From assembly GCA_002450295.1 (NCBI GenBank), contig DJYX01000043.1, forward strand, positions 1 to 17,492: a DNA stretch of 17,492 nucleotides, given 5' to 3'. The notes beneath the pieces are model-generated. The model did not search any database, was not told the origin of the DNA, and worked only from the letters and a program-made list of their open reading frames with translations. Positions 1 to 7,799 of this stretch are shown one piece after another; the stretch's first letter is position 1, and each line of letters opens with the position of its first letter. The DNA comes from Deltaproteobacteria bacterium UBA6967 (GTDB lineage: Bacteria; SAR324; NAC60-12). The position numbers and the translations under genes are program-made.

Positions 1-653
1 TCTTTTCCTGCCAAGTTCCCTCCATGACATTCGTAACACCCTGTAATTCTTGTCAAATATTGACCATATTCAAGGGACTCATCAATAATCGGTGCTATTT
101 TTCCACCAACTTCATCATGAGGAATTTGATTTGCGGGCCATGAATCATAAGCAAGAATTCCAAAAATAATTGATCCAGGAAATTGAATTTCTCGTGAGCC
201 AAATTTATTTTCAGCGGGTGGTAATGTTTTCATGTAAGAAATGAGTGCAGCGAGATCATCATCACCATAGGCCGAATAATGGTTTGAGGGCATAATCACC
301 ATTACCCTACCATCTTTCGCTATGCCATGCCGAATAGCCTTCACCCAATCTTCATCTGTATAATTTGCGACAGGTCCAGCAGGGGTGAGATTAGGAGCCG
401 GGACATATCCAATAGGTGCCCCGTTTATAAAATCTTTCCCTTGAAAATTTGCCCCATGACAACCGTTGCACCCACTAATGGTTGCTAAATGCTTCCCTCT
501 CTCAAGGGCAACCGAATATTCACTAGCTTTTACTGTTGTAAATCGATCGAGTTGATATGCACTCAAATTCTGTAATCCATAAAAATGTGCACCTCCAACA
601 GCAACGAATAAAATTACGACTATGCTAACTAGAGCAATGAAAAACTTTTTCAT
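1..653 (-). CDS. multiheme c-type cytochrome, 3' end outside window
   Basis: Exported electron-transfer protein. The visible 217 residues begin with a hydrophobic signal or anchor segment (about residues 4-22), then a first cytochrome c domain with heme motif CNGCH (residues 62-66) and a likely distal Met ligand in MPSNHYS (Met121), followed by a typical DDDLAALISYMKTLPP helix. A second heme motif CYECH sits at residues 206-210, just before the window edge, so at least two c-type domains are present. The ATG at 653 is chosen because it is preceded by GAGGA about 8 nt upstream. It lies 53 bp downstream of the ABM-like gene on the same strand and is probably cotranscribed with it. This layout recalls soluble or anchored cytochrome subunits of periplasmic dehydrogenases (family knowledge). 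The actual partner is not visible, and the C-terminus is cut off. Confidence 0.9.
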   Translation of the reverse strand, partial: MKKFFIALVSIVVILFVAVGGAHFYGLQNLSAYQLDRFTTVKASEYSVALERGKHLATISGCNGCHGANFQGKDFINGAPIGYVPAPNLTPAGPVANYTDEDWVKAIRHGIAKDGRVMVIMPSNHYSAYGDDDLAALISYMKTLPPAENKFGSREIQFPGSIIFGILAYDSWPANQIPHDEVGGKIAPIIDESLEYGQYLTRITGCYECHGGNLAGK

Positions 654-706
654 GCTATTTTCCTCAGTGATTAAATGAGAAAATTTCTGTTTTTAGTAGT
701 GACTCT

Positions 707-970
707 TTAGTCTGCAAGAGGAGTTACTTTGATACTCTCTACATTCACTCCTGAATCAGCGATTGCCTTTGCATTATCAGGGCGCTGCATAAACTCCTGC
801 ATTGCTTCCATAGAAGGAATTTCAACAATCAACACTACATTGTTTGGATTTTCTGCTTCATGACCTACAAAGATGTCCTGTTGAAATCCAACTCTTACAG
901 GAGCGTGAGCATCGTAGGCTTTTTTCCAGTGATCCCAGTCTCTACATTCCACTTGCATCATTACTTTCAT
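707..970 (-). CDS. small ABM-like dimeric alpha/beta-barrel protein
   Basis: An 87-residue cytoplasmic protein without signal peptide. The pattern of a short beta strand (MKVMMQVEC), an amphipathic helix (DWDHWKKAYDAH), a strand around NNVVLIVEIP, a helix (SMEAMQEFMQRPD) and a last strand (ESIKVTPL) fits the ferredoxin-like dimeric alpha+beta barrel fold (antibiotic biosynthesis monooxygenase and related stress proteins). No catalytic residues can be assigned. The ATG at 970 has only a modest purine-rich site (GGGATGA). It is the first gene of a likely two-gene unit with the cytochrome c gene downstream. A second ABM-like gene lies about 3 kb away on the same strand. Fold assignment is inference from pattern; function is unknown. 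Confidence 0.75.
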   Translation of the reverse strand: MKVMMQVECRDWDHWKKAYDAHAPVRVGFQQDIFVGHEAENPNNVVLIVEIPSMEAMQEFMQRPDNAKAIADSGVNVESIKVTPLAD

Positions 971-1151
971 TGTTCATCCCAAACTAGAATTAGTATTTCA
1001 TTTCGTCACGTTGGCAGATCATTCTTTTTTCAAAGCAATTTAGCTGAAATTCTTTTTTAATTTAAGGCCAAAAAATTGAAAATATAAGAATATGTCAATT
1101 AGAAAAATTAGTTGATCTAAACCAACCATCATTTTAACACGGAGGATCAGC

Positions 1152-1174
1152 GGGACCCAATTTGATTGGGTCCC
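1152..1174 (-). terminator. hairpin downstream of the 1196-1627 gene
   Basis: A perfect inverted repeat, GGGACCCAAT paired with ATTGGGTCCC across a 3-nt loop, lies 21 bp past the stop of the secreted-protein gene on the minus strand. The stem is strong, but no T-run follows it on the minus strand, so it is either a weak intrinsic terminator or an mRNA 3' stabilising structure. Confidence 0.4.
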
Positions 1175-1195
1175 AAGGTGGTTAACTAGTACACG

Positions 1196-1627
1196 CTATT
1201 CACTAGAAGGAGACCAAATAACATCTTGTGATGGAAGCATGAACCACTGATCGTCAGCGCTTTCAACAATATTCATCATAGCCTTGAAATGAGGTTGAAA
1301 CCCCTCAAGCTTTACCAGTCTACTTCTACCTATAATTCTGTCATCAATACTGTCAGAAATGTAAAAGAAGCTAAATTTGTTTGACGGCCCCGCTACTGGA
1401 ACAAGCATGGTAAGAATACCATTCCCTTGGAGGAGTTTGTTATTGACAAAATCCATTACACCTCTTGCAACCTTTTCAGCCTCTACTGAACTCACCCCAG
1501 GTTTCAATTCATAAGTACGGATCCACATGAACTGCGGTTTTTTCTCATTTGAATGACTACCCCCAAAGATAGGTGTAGCAGATAACAGCGCCATGATAAG
1601 ACAGGCAAAAATCAATTTTCTCAGCAT
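1196..1627 (-). CDS. secreted protein of unknown function, possible alpha/beta-barrel fold
   Basis: A 143-residue exported protein. The start is the ATG at 1627: it is preceded by AGAGGA at good distance and is followed directly by a signal peptide (MLRKLIFACLIMALLSATP, about residues 1-22). A GTG 13 codons upstream has no ribosome site and would bury the signal. The mature part starts with a strand (FMWIRTYELKPG), then a helix (SSVEAEKVARGVMDFVNN), strands around ILTMLVPVAG and KFSFFYISDS, and a later helix, which suggests a ferredoxin-like barrel as in the two neighbouring ABM-like proteins. No conserved active-site motif is recognised. It stands alone, with 413 bp upstream containing hairpins that could act in its leader. 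Confidence 0.8.
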   Translation of the reverse strand: MLRKLIFACLIMALLSATPIFGGSHSNEKKPQFMWIRTYELKPGVSSVEAEKVARGVMDFVNNKLLQGNGILTMLVPVAGPSNKFSFFYISDSIDDRIIGRSRLVKLEGFQPHFKAMMNIVESADDQWFMLPSQDVIWSPSSE

Positions 1628-1710
1628 TTGGTCCTCTAGATAATCAGATTTAGCGTTGCGTTGCACAGTGTGAGATCACAACTCACATGAGTCGGACACT
1701 GCGGCATCAG

Positions 1711-1740
1711 GCCCAAGTAATTTGGGCAGAGAGCCCAAAT
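1711..1740 (-). promoter_or_regulatory. mutually exclusive hairpins upstream of the 1627 start
   Basis: The segment holds three copies of one arm in alternating orientation: GCCCAA (1711-1716), ATTTGGGC (1720-1727) and GCCCAAAT (1733-1740). The middle arm can pair with either neighbour (6-bp or 8-bp stem), giving two alternative folds. It lies about 84 bp upstream of the secreted-protein start. A further 6-bp hairpin (TGTGAG/CTCACA, 1669-1687) lies between. The arrangement is what an attenuator-like leader would show, but no ligand class or leader peptide was recognised. Confidence 0.3.
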
Positions 1741-1902
1741 ATCAACCAGAAGGTAATTAAAACACAAGCAATCTGTTAGCAAAAAATTGAATTAGCCAGT
1801 TTAAACATATAACTTCAGGAAACTAGCCAAAAATTTTGGCAAAATTGCTATACAAGATGCGCAGAATCACCAAATTGAAAAAAAATGAATAAGATAAAAA
1901 TA

Positions 1903-1918
1903 TATCATTCAGTAGATA
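1903..1918. repeat. 16-bp dispersed direct repeat, copy 1
   Basis: TATCATTCAGTAGATA occurs here and again identically at 4462-4477, both intergenic. The ends form TATC-N8-GATA, a short palindrome that could be a protein-binding site. The flanks are only loosely similar. Confidence 0.5.
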
Positions 1919-2040
1919 GTGTAAAGACAAACTATGCGTTCGCAAGAAAGTAATCAGACTACTTTGGAGGATCGTCTTGATAAATTTAACGACCTACCAA
2001 CGAACTCAGGATGAGTGGCGTCTCTTACAATTTATGAAAC

Positions 2041-3744
2041 CTATTCACCCAGAACCAATCCTTCTCTACGTGGATCTGCCCCACCAACCAGTCCACCTGA
2101 TGAGACAACAATCCCCTGAATTCCGCTCGTGAGTGAACGCACACTAACTTTGTGTCCCCGTTGTTCCAACTCTGCTTTCAGTTGCTCTGCAGGGGTTTCT
2201 GCTTCCAAGTCTAGGGTACCAAAATTTTTGGCTAGGTTCGGCAGATTAATCGCGTCCTGTATATCCATGTTCCATTCAAGTACCCCCAACAGAGTTTTTG
2301 CAACGTATGGAATGATCCGACTACCGCCAGGTGAGCCAACAGCCATGTGTAACTCACCTTTTGCGTTGAACACAAGTGTAGGAGACATCGAAGAGCGAGG
2401 ACGCTTCCCGGGTTCAAGTCGATTGGCAATCAAGCGACCATTCTGTTCCGGTCGGAAAGAGAAATCGGTTAATTCGTTGTTGAGCAAAAATCCCCTGGTC
2501 ATCAGGCGAGAGCCAAAGCCGTTTTCAATAGTGGTCGTCATACTGACAGCGTTGCCTTGAGCATCTACAATTGCAAAGTGACTCGTAGAGGGGAATTCTA
2601 GCGACATGTCAGGACTAAGTTGATAACTCAAAGCTTTCGGCGGTGAGCCAGCAGACAGATTACCGGAGGCTTTACTCGGATCGATCAACTTGGACCGCAT
2701 CTCTAAATATTCCGGATCAAGCAAACCTTCAGTTGGCATGTCTACATAGTCACTATCCGCCATGTAAAGACCTCGATCTTTAAATGCCAGTTGGTTGGCC
2801 TCTGCAAAAAGATGGGTGAAGTTCAATCCGTTTGGAGACAGGTCTCGCAAATTGAAGTGACTTAGCATCCCCAACATTTGTCCAATGGTAAGTGCTCCTG
2901 AAGAGGGTGGTCCCATTCCACAAATTTGATACTGCTTGTAGTCATGGCAAATTGGTTGTCTCTCAATAACCCAATAATTTCTTAAATCAGCGAGTGATAG
3001 TTTGCCTGGGTTACCCTTTGCTTCTTGAACAGTACGAACAATGTCCCTCGCAATTTCACCATAGTAAAATGGGTCGCTACCCTCTGCGGCAATCAGGCGC
3101 AATGTTTTGGCGAAATCTGGATTACGCAACAAAGTTCCCTCGGGAACTGGCGTATCACTGTCTAGGAAGAAATATGATTTTGTTGCTGGGAAAGTTTTCA
3201 AACGTTTTGCATCCCTCTCCACCGATGCCGCTAGCCTTTTGGAAACCCTGAAGCCCTCTTCAGCAAGTTTAATTGTCGGTTGCATCAACTCTCGCCAAGG
3301 GAGAGAACCAAAGTTTTTATGGGTGACTTCTAGGAGTTTCAATGTTCCTGGTGTTCCAACAGAGCGACCCCCTACAACACCTTCAAAAAATTTCAGAGGG
3401 CCGCCATCCTCTTTGAGAAACAAGTCTCCCTTTGCCTTGAGTGGTGCTGTTTCCCTACCGTCAAAACTGGTAACTTCCTTCCGTTTGGCATCATAAAACA
3501 ACAAGAAAGCACCACCACCAATCCCAGAACTCTGTGGTTCCACAAGATTCAGCATGAGTTGAACACCAACCATGGCGTCAATCGCATTGCCTCCCCTGCT
3601 TAGAATATCGTAGCCAACTTGGGAAGCCACTGGATTTGCAGTAGCTACCATGTACTTGAGCGCTTTCTTGGAGCTTTGGGCAAATGCCGGATTCCACAAG
3701 AAAGCAACAAAGACCAAGCTAGAGAACAGTCTATTAAAAATCAT
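2041..3744 (-). CDS. ggt: gamma-glutamyltransferase (glutathione hydrolase)
   Basis: Periplasmic N-terminal-nucleophile hydrolase that removes or transfers the gamma-glutamyl group of glutathione and related peptides. The 567 residues match the usual length. A signal peptide ends near AFA-QS (residues 20-24). The proenzyme should cleave itself before Thr387 in STSHF, and that Thr then acts as nucleophile (large subunit before it, small subunit after it). Other family features are visible: GRETAP (Arg97, substrate carboxylate), the SSMSPT segment (451-456), GSPGG (470-474, oxyanion region) and the closing GADPRREG. The ATG at 3744 is preceded by GAAGGG. It is a single gene on the minus strand, with noncoding gaps of 413 bp downstream and 314 bp upstream. 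Glutathione salvage is the expected role; acylase-type relatives cannot be fully excluded. Confidence 0.95.
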   Translation of the reverse strand: MIFNRLFSSLVFVAFLWNPAFAQSSKKALKYMVATANPVASQVGYDILSRGGNAIDAMVGVQLMLNLVEPQSSGIGGGAFLLFYDAKRKEVTSFDGRETAPLKAKGDLFLKEDGGPLKFFEGVVGGRSVGTPGTLKLLEVTHKNFGSLPWRELMQPTIKLAEEGFRVSKRLAASVERDAKRLKTFPATKSYFFLDSDTPVPEGTLLRNPDFAKTLRLIAAEGSDPFYYGEIARDIVRTVQEAKGNPGKLSLADLRNYWVIERQPICHDYKQYQICGMGPPSSGALTIGQMLGMLSHFNLRDLSPNGLNFTHLFAEANQLAFKDRGLYMADSDYVDMPTEGLLDPEYLEMRSKLIDPSKASGNLSAGSPPKALSYQLSPDMSLEFPSTSHFAIVDAQGNAVSMTTTIENGFGSRLMTRGFLLNNELTDFSFRPEQNGRLIANRLEPGKRPRSSMSPTLVFNAKGELHMAVGSPGGSRIIPYVAKTLLGVLEWNMDIQDAINLPNLAKNFGTLDLEAETPAEQLKAELEQRGHKVSVRSLTSGIQGIVVSSGGLVGGADPRREGLVLGE

Positions 3745-4058
3745 AATCCCTTCTTTCTTTACTTGGGTTCATCAAGGATAAATTCATTATTTGAAACAAC
3801 TTTTGTACTGAGTACTCCGGGTCATTCTTCAATTATAATTTTTCATCTATCTTCCGCAGGTAATGAGAGATTGCTTTCAAGAATGATAGCCAATAATTTT
3901 TGTAGCTGAAGTATTCTTCGGCAAATTTGATCCACCAACGAACTGGTATGATAGAACTGATATTTAGCTGACTAGATCCCGAGTGCATTAGCAGTTACTA
4001 AGCAAGAGATAGTTGGTAGTTCCATGAGCAATAGGAATTCTTGCATGGGGGTGAGACT
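3745..4058. other. 314-bp intergenic region without a recognised gene
   Basis: Lies between the ABM-like gene stop and the ggt start and must hold the ggt promoter, although no clear -35/-10 pair could be chosen. An 8-bp palindrome GAGTACTC is present near 3809-3816. No convincing ORF was found. Confidence 0.5.
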
Positions 4059-4373
4059 CTAGACTTCCATGATTTCTGGGAAAATCTCTCGAGGAACACC
4101 ATCAATACAATCTGCAAAAATTTCCTCAAACTCTGCACCAGGCAAGCGCTCTGGGTCTTGGCCATAATTTTCAAAGTCTTCCAGCTTTTCCCATTTCTCC
4201 CACAGGTGGAAAGTGGTTTGACCCACACCATCTTTCGATAGTCCAACTTCTGCCGAAATGAAACCCGGCTTTGATTTGGTGATTGCAAAGCCTTTAGGGC
4301 CGTTTACGAATTGAAGAAATCGTTCTTCCTTACCTATTTTCAATTTGGCTTCAAAATAAAACAGTGTTGGCAT
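4059..4373 (-). CDS. ABM-like (antibiotic biosynthesis monooxygenase fold) protein
   Basis: A 104-residue cytoplasmic protein with the typical ABM order: N-terminal strand (FYFEAKLKIG), helix (KEERFLQFVNGPKGF), KPGFISAEVGLS (the Pro-Gly-Phe/Cys turn common in the family), strand with TTFHLWEKWEKLEDFENY, then a C-terminal helix. The FHLWEKWEKLEDFENY block resembles the E-x-W-x-x-x-x-x-x-x-H/Y block of ABM proteins. The ATG at 4373 follows AAGGTTAGTA, an acceptable ribosome site. It is transcribed alone. Members of this fold act as monooxygenases, heme-degrading enzymes or unknown stress factors, and the sequence does not decide between these. Confidence 0.8.
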   Translation of the reverse strand: MPTLFYFEAKLKIGKEERFLQFVNGPKGFAITKSKPGFISAEVGLSKDGVGQTTFHLWEKWEKLEDFENYGQDPERLPGAEFEEIFADCIDGVPREIFPEIMEV

Positions 4374-4461
4374 TACTAACCTTAATCATAGAAATTTTTA
4401 AAATTACCGGCCTCAGCAGAATAAAATACCAAGCCCAAAAAATTAGAAAAAGCGTCGAAAG

Positions 4462-4477
4462 TATCATTCAGTAGATA
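4462..4477. repeat. 16-bp dispersed direct repeat, copy 2
   Basis: Identical to 1903-1918 (TATCATTCAGTAGATA). It lies 89 bp upstream of the ABM-like gene start and 187 bp upstream of the divergent DapA-type gene, so it could serve either as an operator. Confidence 0.5.
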
Positions 4478-4663
4478 ATGAAGTAGCAAGCAAAGTCTGG
4501 AGGCTGGACCAATGGATTCTGTTCCGGTAAGTATTCTCTTCATTAGCTGAACAGACAATATTCCTAAAATTAAACCTAATTGCCTGATTTGAACTAAGCA
4601 GATCCAAATCTGTTGACTCAAATCGAAGCATGGCCCAAACAGATTCATAAACTGAGTAGCGCA

Positions 4664-5617
4664 ATGAAGCCAACACACACGTTTTATGGTTGTATTCCTG
4701 CCCTAATGACTCCCTGCGACGAATCTGGCATCCCCAATTTTGATGCGCTAGTCCGCAAAGGCCAAGAGCTGATGGAAGAAGGAATGAGTTCAGTAGTGTA
4801 CTGTGGATCAATGGGCGACTGGCCGTTACTTTCTGAGGAGCATCGTCGCCACGGAGTGAATGCCCTGATCGATGCTGGTCTTCCAGTTATTGTGGGAACC
4901 GGTGCTCAAAATACTCAGAACGCAGTTGCTCATGCTGTCCATGCAAAGGCAAGTGGAGCAAGAGGGTTGATGATCATTCCCAGAGTACTCTCCAGGGGCA
5001 CCTCACCCACAGCGCAAAGAGCACATCTGGCTGCGGTTTTGGAAGCTGGGGTGGACCTTCCCTCTGTGATTTACAACAGCCTATACTATGGATTTGAAAC
5101 GAAAGCAGAGTTGTTTTTTGATTTACGGAAAGATTACCCGCATCTTGTTGGATTCAAGGAGTTTGGAGGTGCTAAGGCGCTGAGTTACGCTGCAGAACAC
5201 ATCACCAGTGGGGAGGAAGCGTTAGAGCTACTGGTTGGGGTCGATACCCAAGTTTGCCACGGAGTACTTCGATGTGGTGCCATTGGGTTGATTACTGGGG
5301 TTGGCAACGTTCTGCCACAACCTGTGCTGAAGTTGTTTGCACTCTGCCAAATGGCTCTCAGCGGAGATTGCCAAGCAAAAAACTATGCGTATGAGCTCGA
5401 AGACGCCCTAAAAACGCTATCCACCTTTGATGAAGGCCCGGACCTTGTGCTCTATTACAAATACCTGTTGTTTCTCAAGGGCGATGCTGACTATCAACAC
5501 CATCTCAATGCCTTTGATGAACTGAGCCCAAGCCAGAAAGATTTTGCAGCAAGCCAGCTGGCTTTGTTTGAACGATGGTGGGATAGATGGCCAGGAAAAC
5601 AACATCCTGTGGGATAG
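4664..5617 (+). CDS. DapA-superfamily lyase, similar to pyrroline-4-hydroxy-2-carboxylate deaminase
   Basis: A 317-residue class I aldolase-type enzyme (dihydrodipicolinate synthase superfamily). The likely Schiff-base lysine is Lys165 in LVGFKEFGG and the partner tyrosine Tyr137 in VIYNSLYYG. The N-terminal GCIPALMTP and the GSMGDWPLL block (48-56), replacing the GTTGE of true DapA, point to the subgroup that includes LhpC (PA1254 of Pseudomonas), which converts pyrroline-4-hydroxy-2-carboxylate to alpha-ketoglutarate semialdehyde in hydroxyproline breakdown. The usual Pro of YNSPYYG is Leu here. No epimerase, oxidase or semialdehyde dehydrogenase gene is nearby, so the substrate is inferred only from family likeness. 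The ATG at 4664 is chosen because family members begin there; an upstream TTG at 4613 has no support. The ribosome site is weak. It is convergent with the peptidase gene. Confidence 0.85.
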   Translation: MKPTHTFYGCIPALMTPCDESGIPNFDALVRKGQELMEEGMSSVVYCGSMGDWPLLSEEHRRHGVNALIDAGLPVIVGTGAQNTQNAVAHAVHAKASGARGLMIIPRVLSRGTSPTAQRAHLAAVLEAGVDLPSVIYNSLYYGFETKAELFFDLRKDYPHLVGFKEFGGAKALSYAAEHITSGEEALELLVGVDTQVCHGVLRCGAIGLITGVGNVLPQPVLKLFALCQMALSGDCQAKNYAYELEDALKTLSTFDEGPDLVLYYKYLLFLKGDADYQHHLNAFDELSPSQKDFAASQLALFERWWDRWPGKQHPVG

Positions 5618-5639
5618 TTTCCAAATTCTGACCGATGTT

Positions 5640-5663
5640 CTCAACCAACGAGTTGAGCTCGTT
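5640..5663. terminator. weak inverted repeats between convergent genes
   Basis: Two overlapping 6-bp stems, CTCAAC/GTTGAG (5640-5657) and AACGAG/CTCGTT (5647-5663), occupy the 45-bp gap between the converging lyase and peptidase genes. They could end transcription in both directions, but no T-run accompanies them. Confidence 0.25.
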
Positions 5664-7594
5664 CATTCCTCCAGGTTGTCAATCACAATCGGGTCAATCG
5701 GATCTGCCGGGTGGAAGCCAAAAATACGGGAATAGAAATACAACTCAAGCTCCAGGCAGCGCTTGATGTTCTCTGCGATGCGGAAGCCATGCTGCTCTTT
5801 TTCAAAGGGCACATACGCCACGGGAACCCCTTTCGTCCGCAGTGCTTCGACCATCATCTCTGCCTGGTTGGGGGGCACCACTTGATCCTCCAACCCATGA
5901 AAGAAGATGCAGGGGCTTGAAAGTTGATCTAGATGATTGATCGGTGAACGAGCCTGGTAGACCTCTTTCTCTTCGGGGTAGTCGCCGATTAGCCGGTCCA
6001 GGTAGCGCGATTCGAATTTGTGAGTTTCCTGGGCTAGAATTTCCAAGTCACTAATGCCATAGAGGCTCGCTCCTGCTTTGAAAGTATCCGCGAAGGTCAA
6101 GGCGGCCAGCGTGGTGTAACCTCCGGCACTACCTCCCCGGATGGCCAAGCGCAGTGGATCTGCTTTTTGCTGACGCACCAAGTACTCCGCCCCAGCGACA
6201 GCGTCCTCTACGTCGATGATTCCCCACTGACGGATCAACTCATCCTGGTAGGCTCTTCCGTATCCTGTAGATCCCCGATAATTCAGATCGAGCACTCCAA
6301 ATCCACGTGTTGTCCAGTACTGCGTCTTGAAGCTCAGCACCGCGTGGGTAGCGCTGGTGGGACCACCATGCAGCGTCACGATCAGCGGAGGAGTTTCTCC
6401 ATCCAGACCCTGAAAATCTTGGTTTGTCGGAGGGTAGTAAAACCCGTGGGCAACTGCATTTCCCGCAGTGGGGAACTCAATCGTTTCTGGGACAGAGAGG
6501 TAAGCCTGATCCAGCTCCAAATCCGTCGAGGTTTTGATGGTTTGTATCGTTTTCGTGGAGAGATCGATTTCGATGATTTCTTGAAAAAGCGTTGGTGAAG
6601 ATGCCACTGTCAGGAGTCTGTTGCCCGAAAGAGAAAGATTCCCGATGGAGGTATACAGAAGATCTAGGTCTTCCAACTCGCCTGTCTCTGGATTCAGCAA
6701 GGCCAGTTGATCAAGGTTCTTCTCACTGTAGCAACAAATGATTTTGCCTGAATCGAGAAACTCGTAATGGTGCATTCCAAACACCCAGTGAGGACCACCA
6801 AATTCAGCTTCTCTTGGACATACGCTCTGTCCGGACTGCTCCCGATACAGGTTCCAGTAACCACTCTCATCAGAGATGTAAAAGAGCTCTCCAGTTGCTG
6901 AAAACTGCAGTTGCTGGACAGAGATTTTCTGCTCTCCTTGCTTTCCACCCGCTACCGGAATCATTTCTCTGGGCATGCCTGCTTCGTCTAGTTCAGTAAC
7001 CCAGATTGTCGATTCGTCCCAGGGCATGTTGGGATGATCCCAAGTCATGAACGCCATCCTTGATCCATCTGGACTGATCACTGGGGAGCTATAAAAATCG
7101 TGACCCTTGGCAAGAATCGTCAGCTCGCCTGTTTCTAGATCAACTGCGCCAATCAGGTTTTTGGGTTCCCCAGAGACGTTGTGGCCTTCAACCACATAGA
7201 TCATGCGGTTCCGTAGGGTATCGACAGAGCCATTCGCAAAACGATAGCCCTCAGAATGTGTGAGTTGAGTCGGAACCGGATCTTCCCATCCCTGGCGATA
7301 CAGTTGCTGATCTGAAAAATTGGAGAAATAGATGCTATCTCCATGAATCAGCGAGGCTCCCCCTCCATACTCATGCACTCGGGTTCTGATGTTGAAAGGA
7401 GCTGGTGTTACGTCATGGACCTTGCCGTCTGGATCCTGTTTGACTAGTACCGACCGACCTCCTTCCTGGGGCCGAGACTCAATCCAGCAGCGACCATTTT
7501 GCAATGCTTGAGGGGAGGACAAGCCAATGGAACCAGCAACGATCAGATCCGTGCTGATTGGTGACTTCCAGGAACCGTAAGGAGCTTTAGCCAT
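5663..7594 (-). CDS. S9 family prolyl oligopeptidase-type serine peptidase
   Basis: A 643-residue cytoplasmic peptidase (no signal peptide) of the S9C/dipeptidyl-peptidase type. The N-terminal part (about residues 20-375) has beta-propeller repeats, with short blades such as SPVISPDGSRMAFMTWD. The C-terminal alpha/beta hydrolase carries the triad Ser489 in RGGSAGG, Asp570 in HGLEDQVV and His602 in EQHGF, with HGGPTS before it forming the oxyanion region. The ATG at 7594 gives MAKAPYGSWKSPIS, the usual N-terminus of these proteins. A TTG 16 codons upstream would extend it but lacks family support. The ribosome site is poor at both. The gene is single, separated by 205 noncoding bases from the MerB-like gene upstream. 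Role: hydrolysis of short peptides; substrate preference is not readable. Confidence 0.93.
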   Translation of the reverse strand: MAKAPYGSWKSPISTDLIVAGSIGLSSPQALQNGRCWIESRPQEGGRSVLVKQDPDGKVHDVTPAPFNIRTRVHEYGGGASLIHGDSIYFSNFSDQQLYRQGWEDPVPTQLTHSEGYRFANGSVDTLRNRMIYVVEGHNVSGEPKNLIGAVDLETGELTILAKGHDFYSSPVISPDGSRMAFMTWDHPNMPWDESTIWVTELDEAGMPREMIPVAGGKQGEQKISVQQLQFSATGELFYISDESGYWNLYREQSGQSVCPREAEFGGPHWVFGMHHYEFLDSGKIICCYSEKNLDQLALLNPETGELEDLDLLYTSIGNLSLSGNRLLTVASSPTLFQEIIEIDLSTKTIQTIKTSTDLELDQAYLSVPETIEFPTAGNAVAHGFYYPPTNQDFQGLDGETPPLIVTLHGGPTSATHAVLSFKTQYWTTRGFGVLDLNYRGSTGYGRAYQDELIRQWGIIDVEDAVAGAEYLVRQQKADPLRLAIRGGSAGGYTTLAALTFADTFKAGASLYGISDLEILAQETHKFESRYLDRLIGDYPEEKEVYQARSPINHLDQLSSPCIFFHGLEDQVVPPNQAEMMVEALRTKGVPVAYVPFEKEQHGFRIAENIKRCLELELYFYSRIFGFHPADPIDPIVIDNLEE

Positions 7595-7799
7595 ATTTCG
7601 TAATCGATGAGGAAAATAAAAGGAATGTGGGTTTGTTTTCAAGCGTTTCGGTCAGCAAAGAATGATTAACCGATTTGTTGAAAAGGTTTGGGTATAGCAC
7701 AAGAATTTTGAAAAGACCTTGGTGTTGCCAAATGAAAGGTGGTTGCTTGAAGCCTCTCAGTGACCAAAATTTTCGTCGATATGCGCTAACAAGGGCTCT

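Larger units (their letters stand above)
1628..2040. other. 413-bp intergenic region without a recognised gene
   Basis: AT-rich stretch between the gamma-glutamyltransferase stop and the secreted-protein start. It contains the hairpins near 1669-1740 and one copy of a 16-bp repeat (1903-1918). No ORF with a ribosome site or family resemblance was found on either strand. Confidence 0.6.

Noticed and set aside
1669..1687. CRP-type operator (TGTGA ... TCACA).
   Set aside because: The spacer between half sites is 9 bp, not the required 6.
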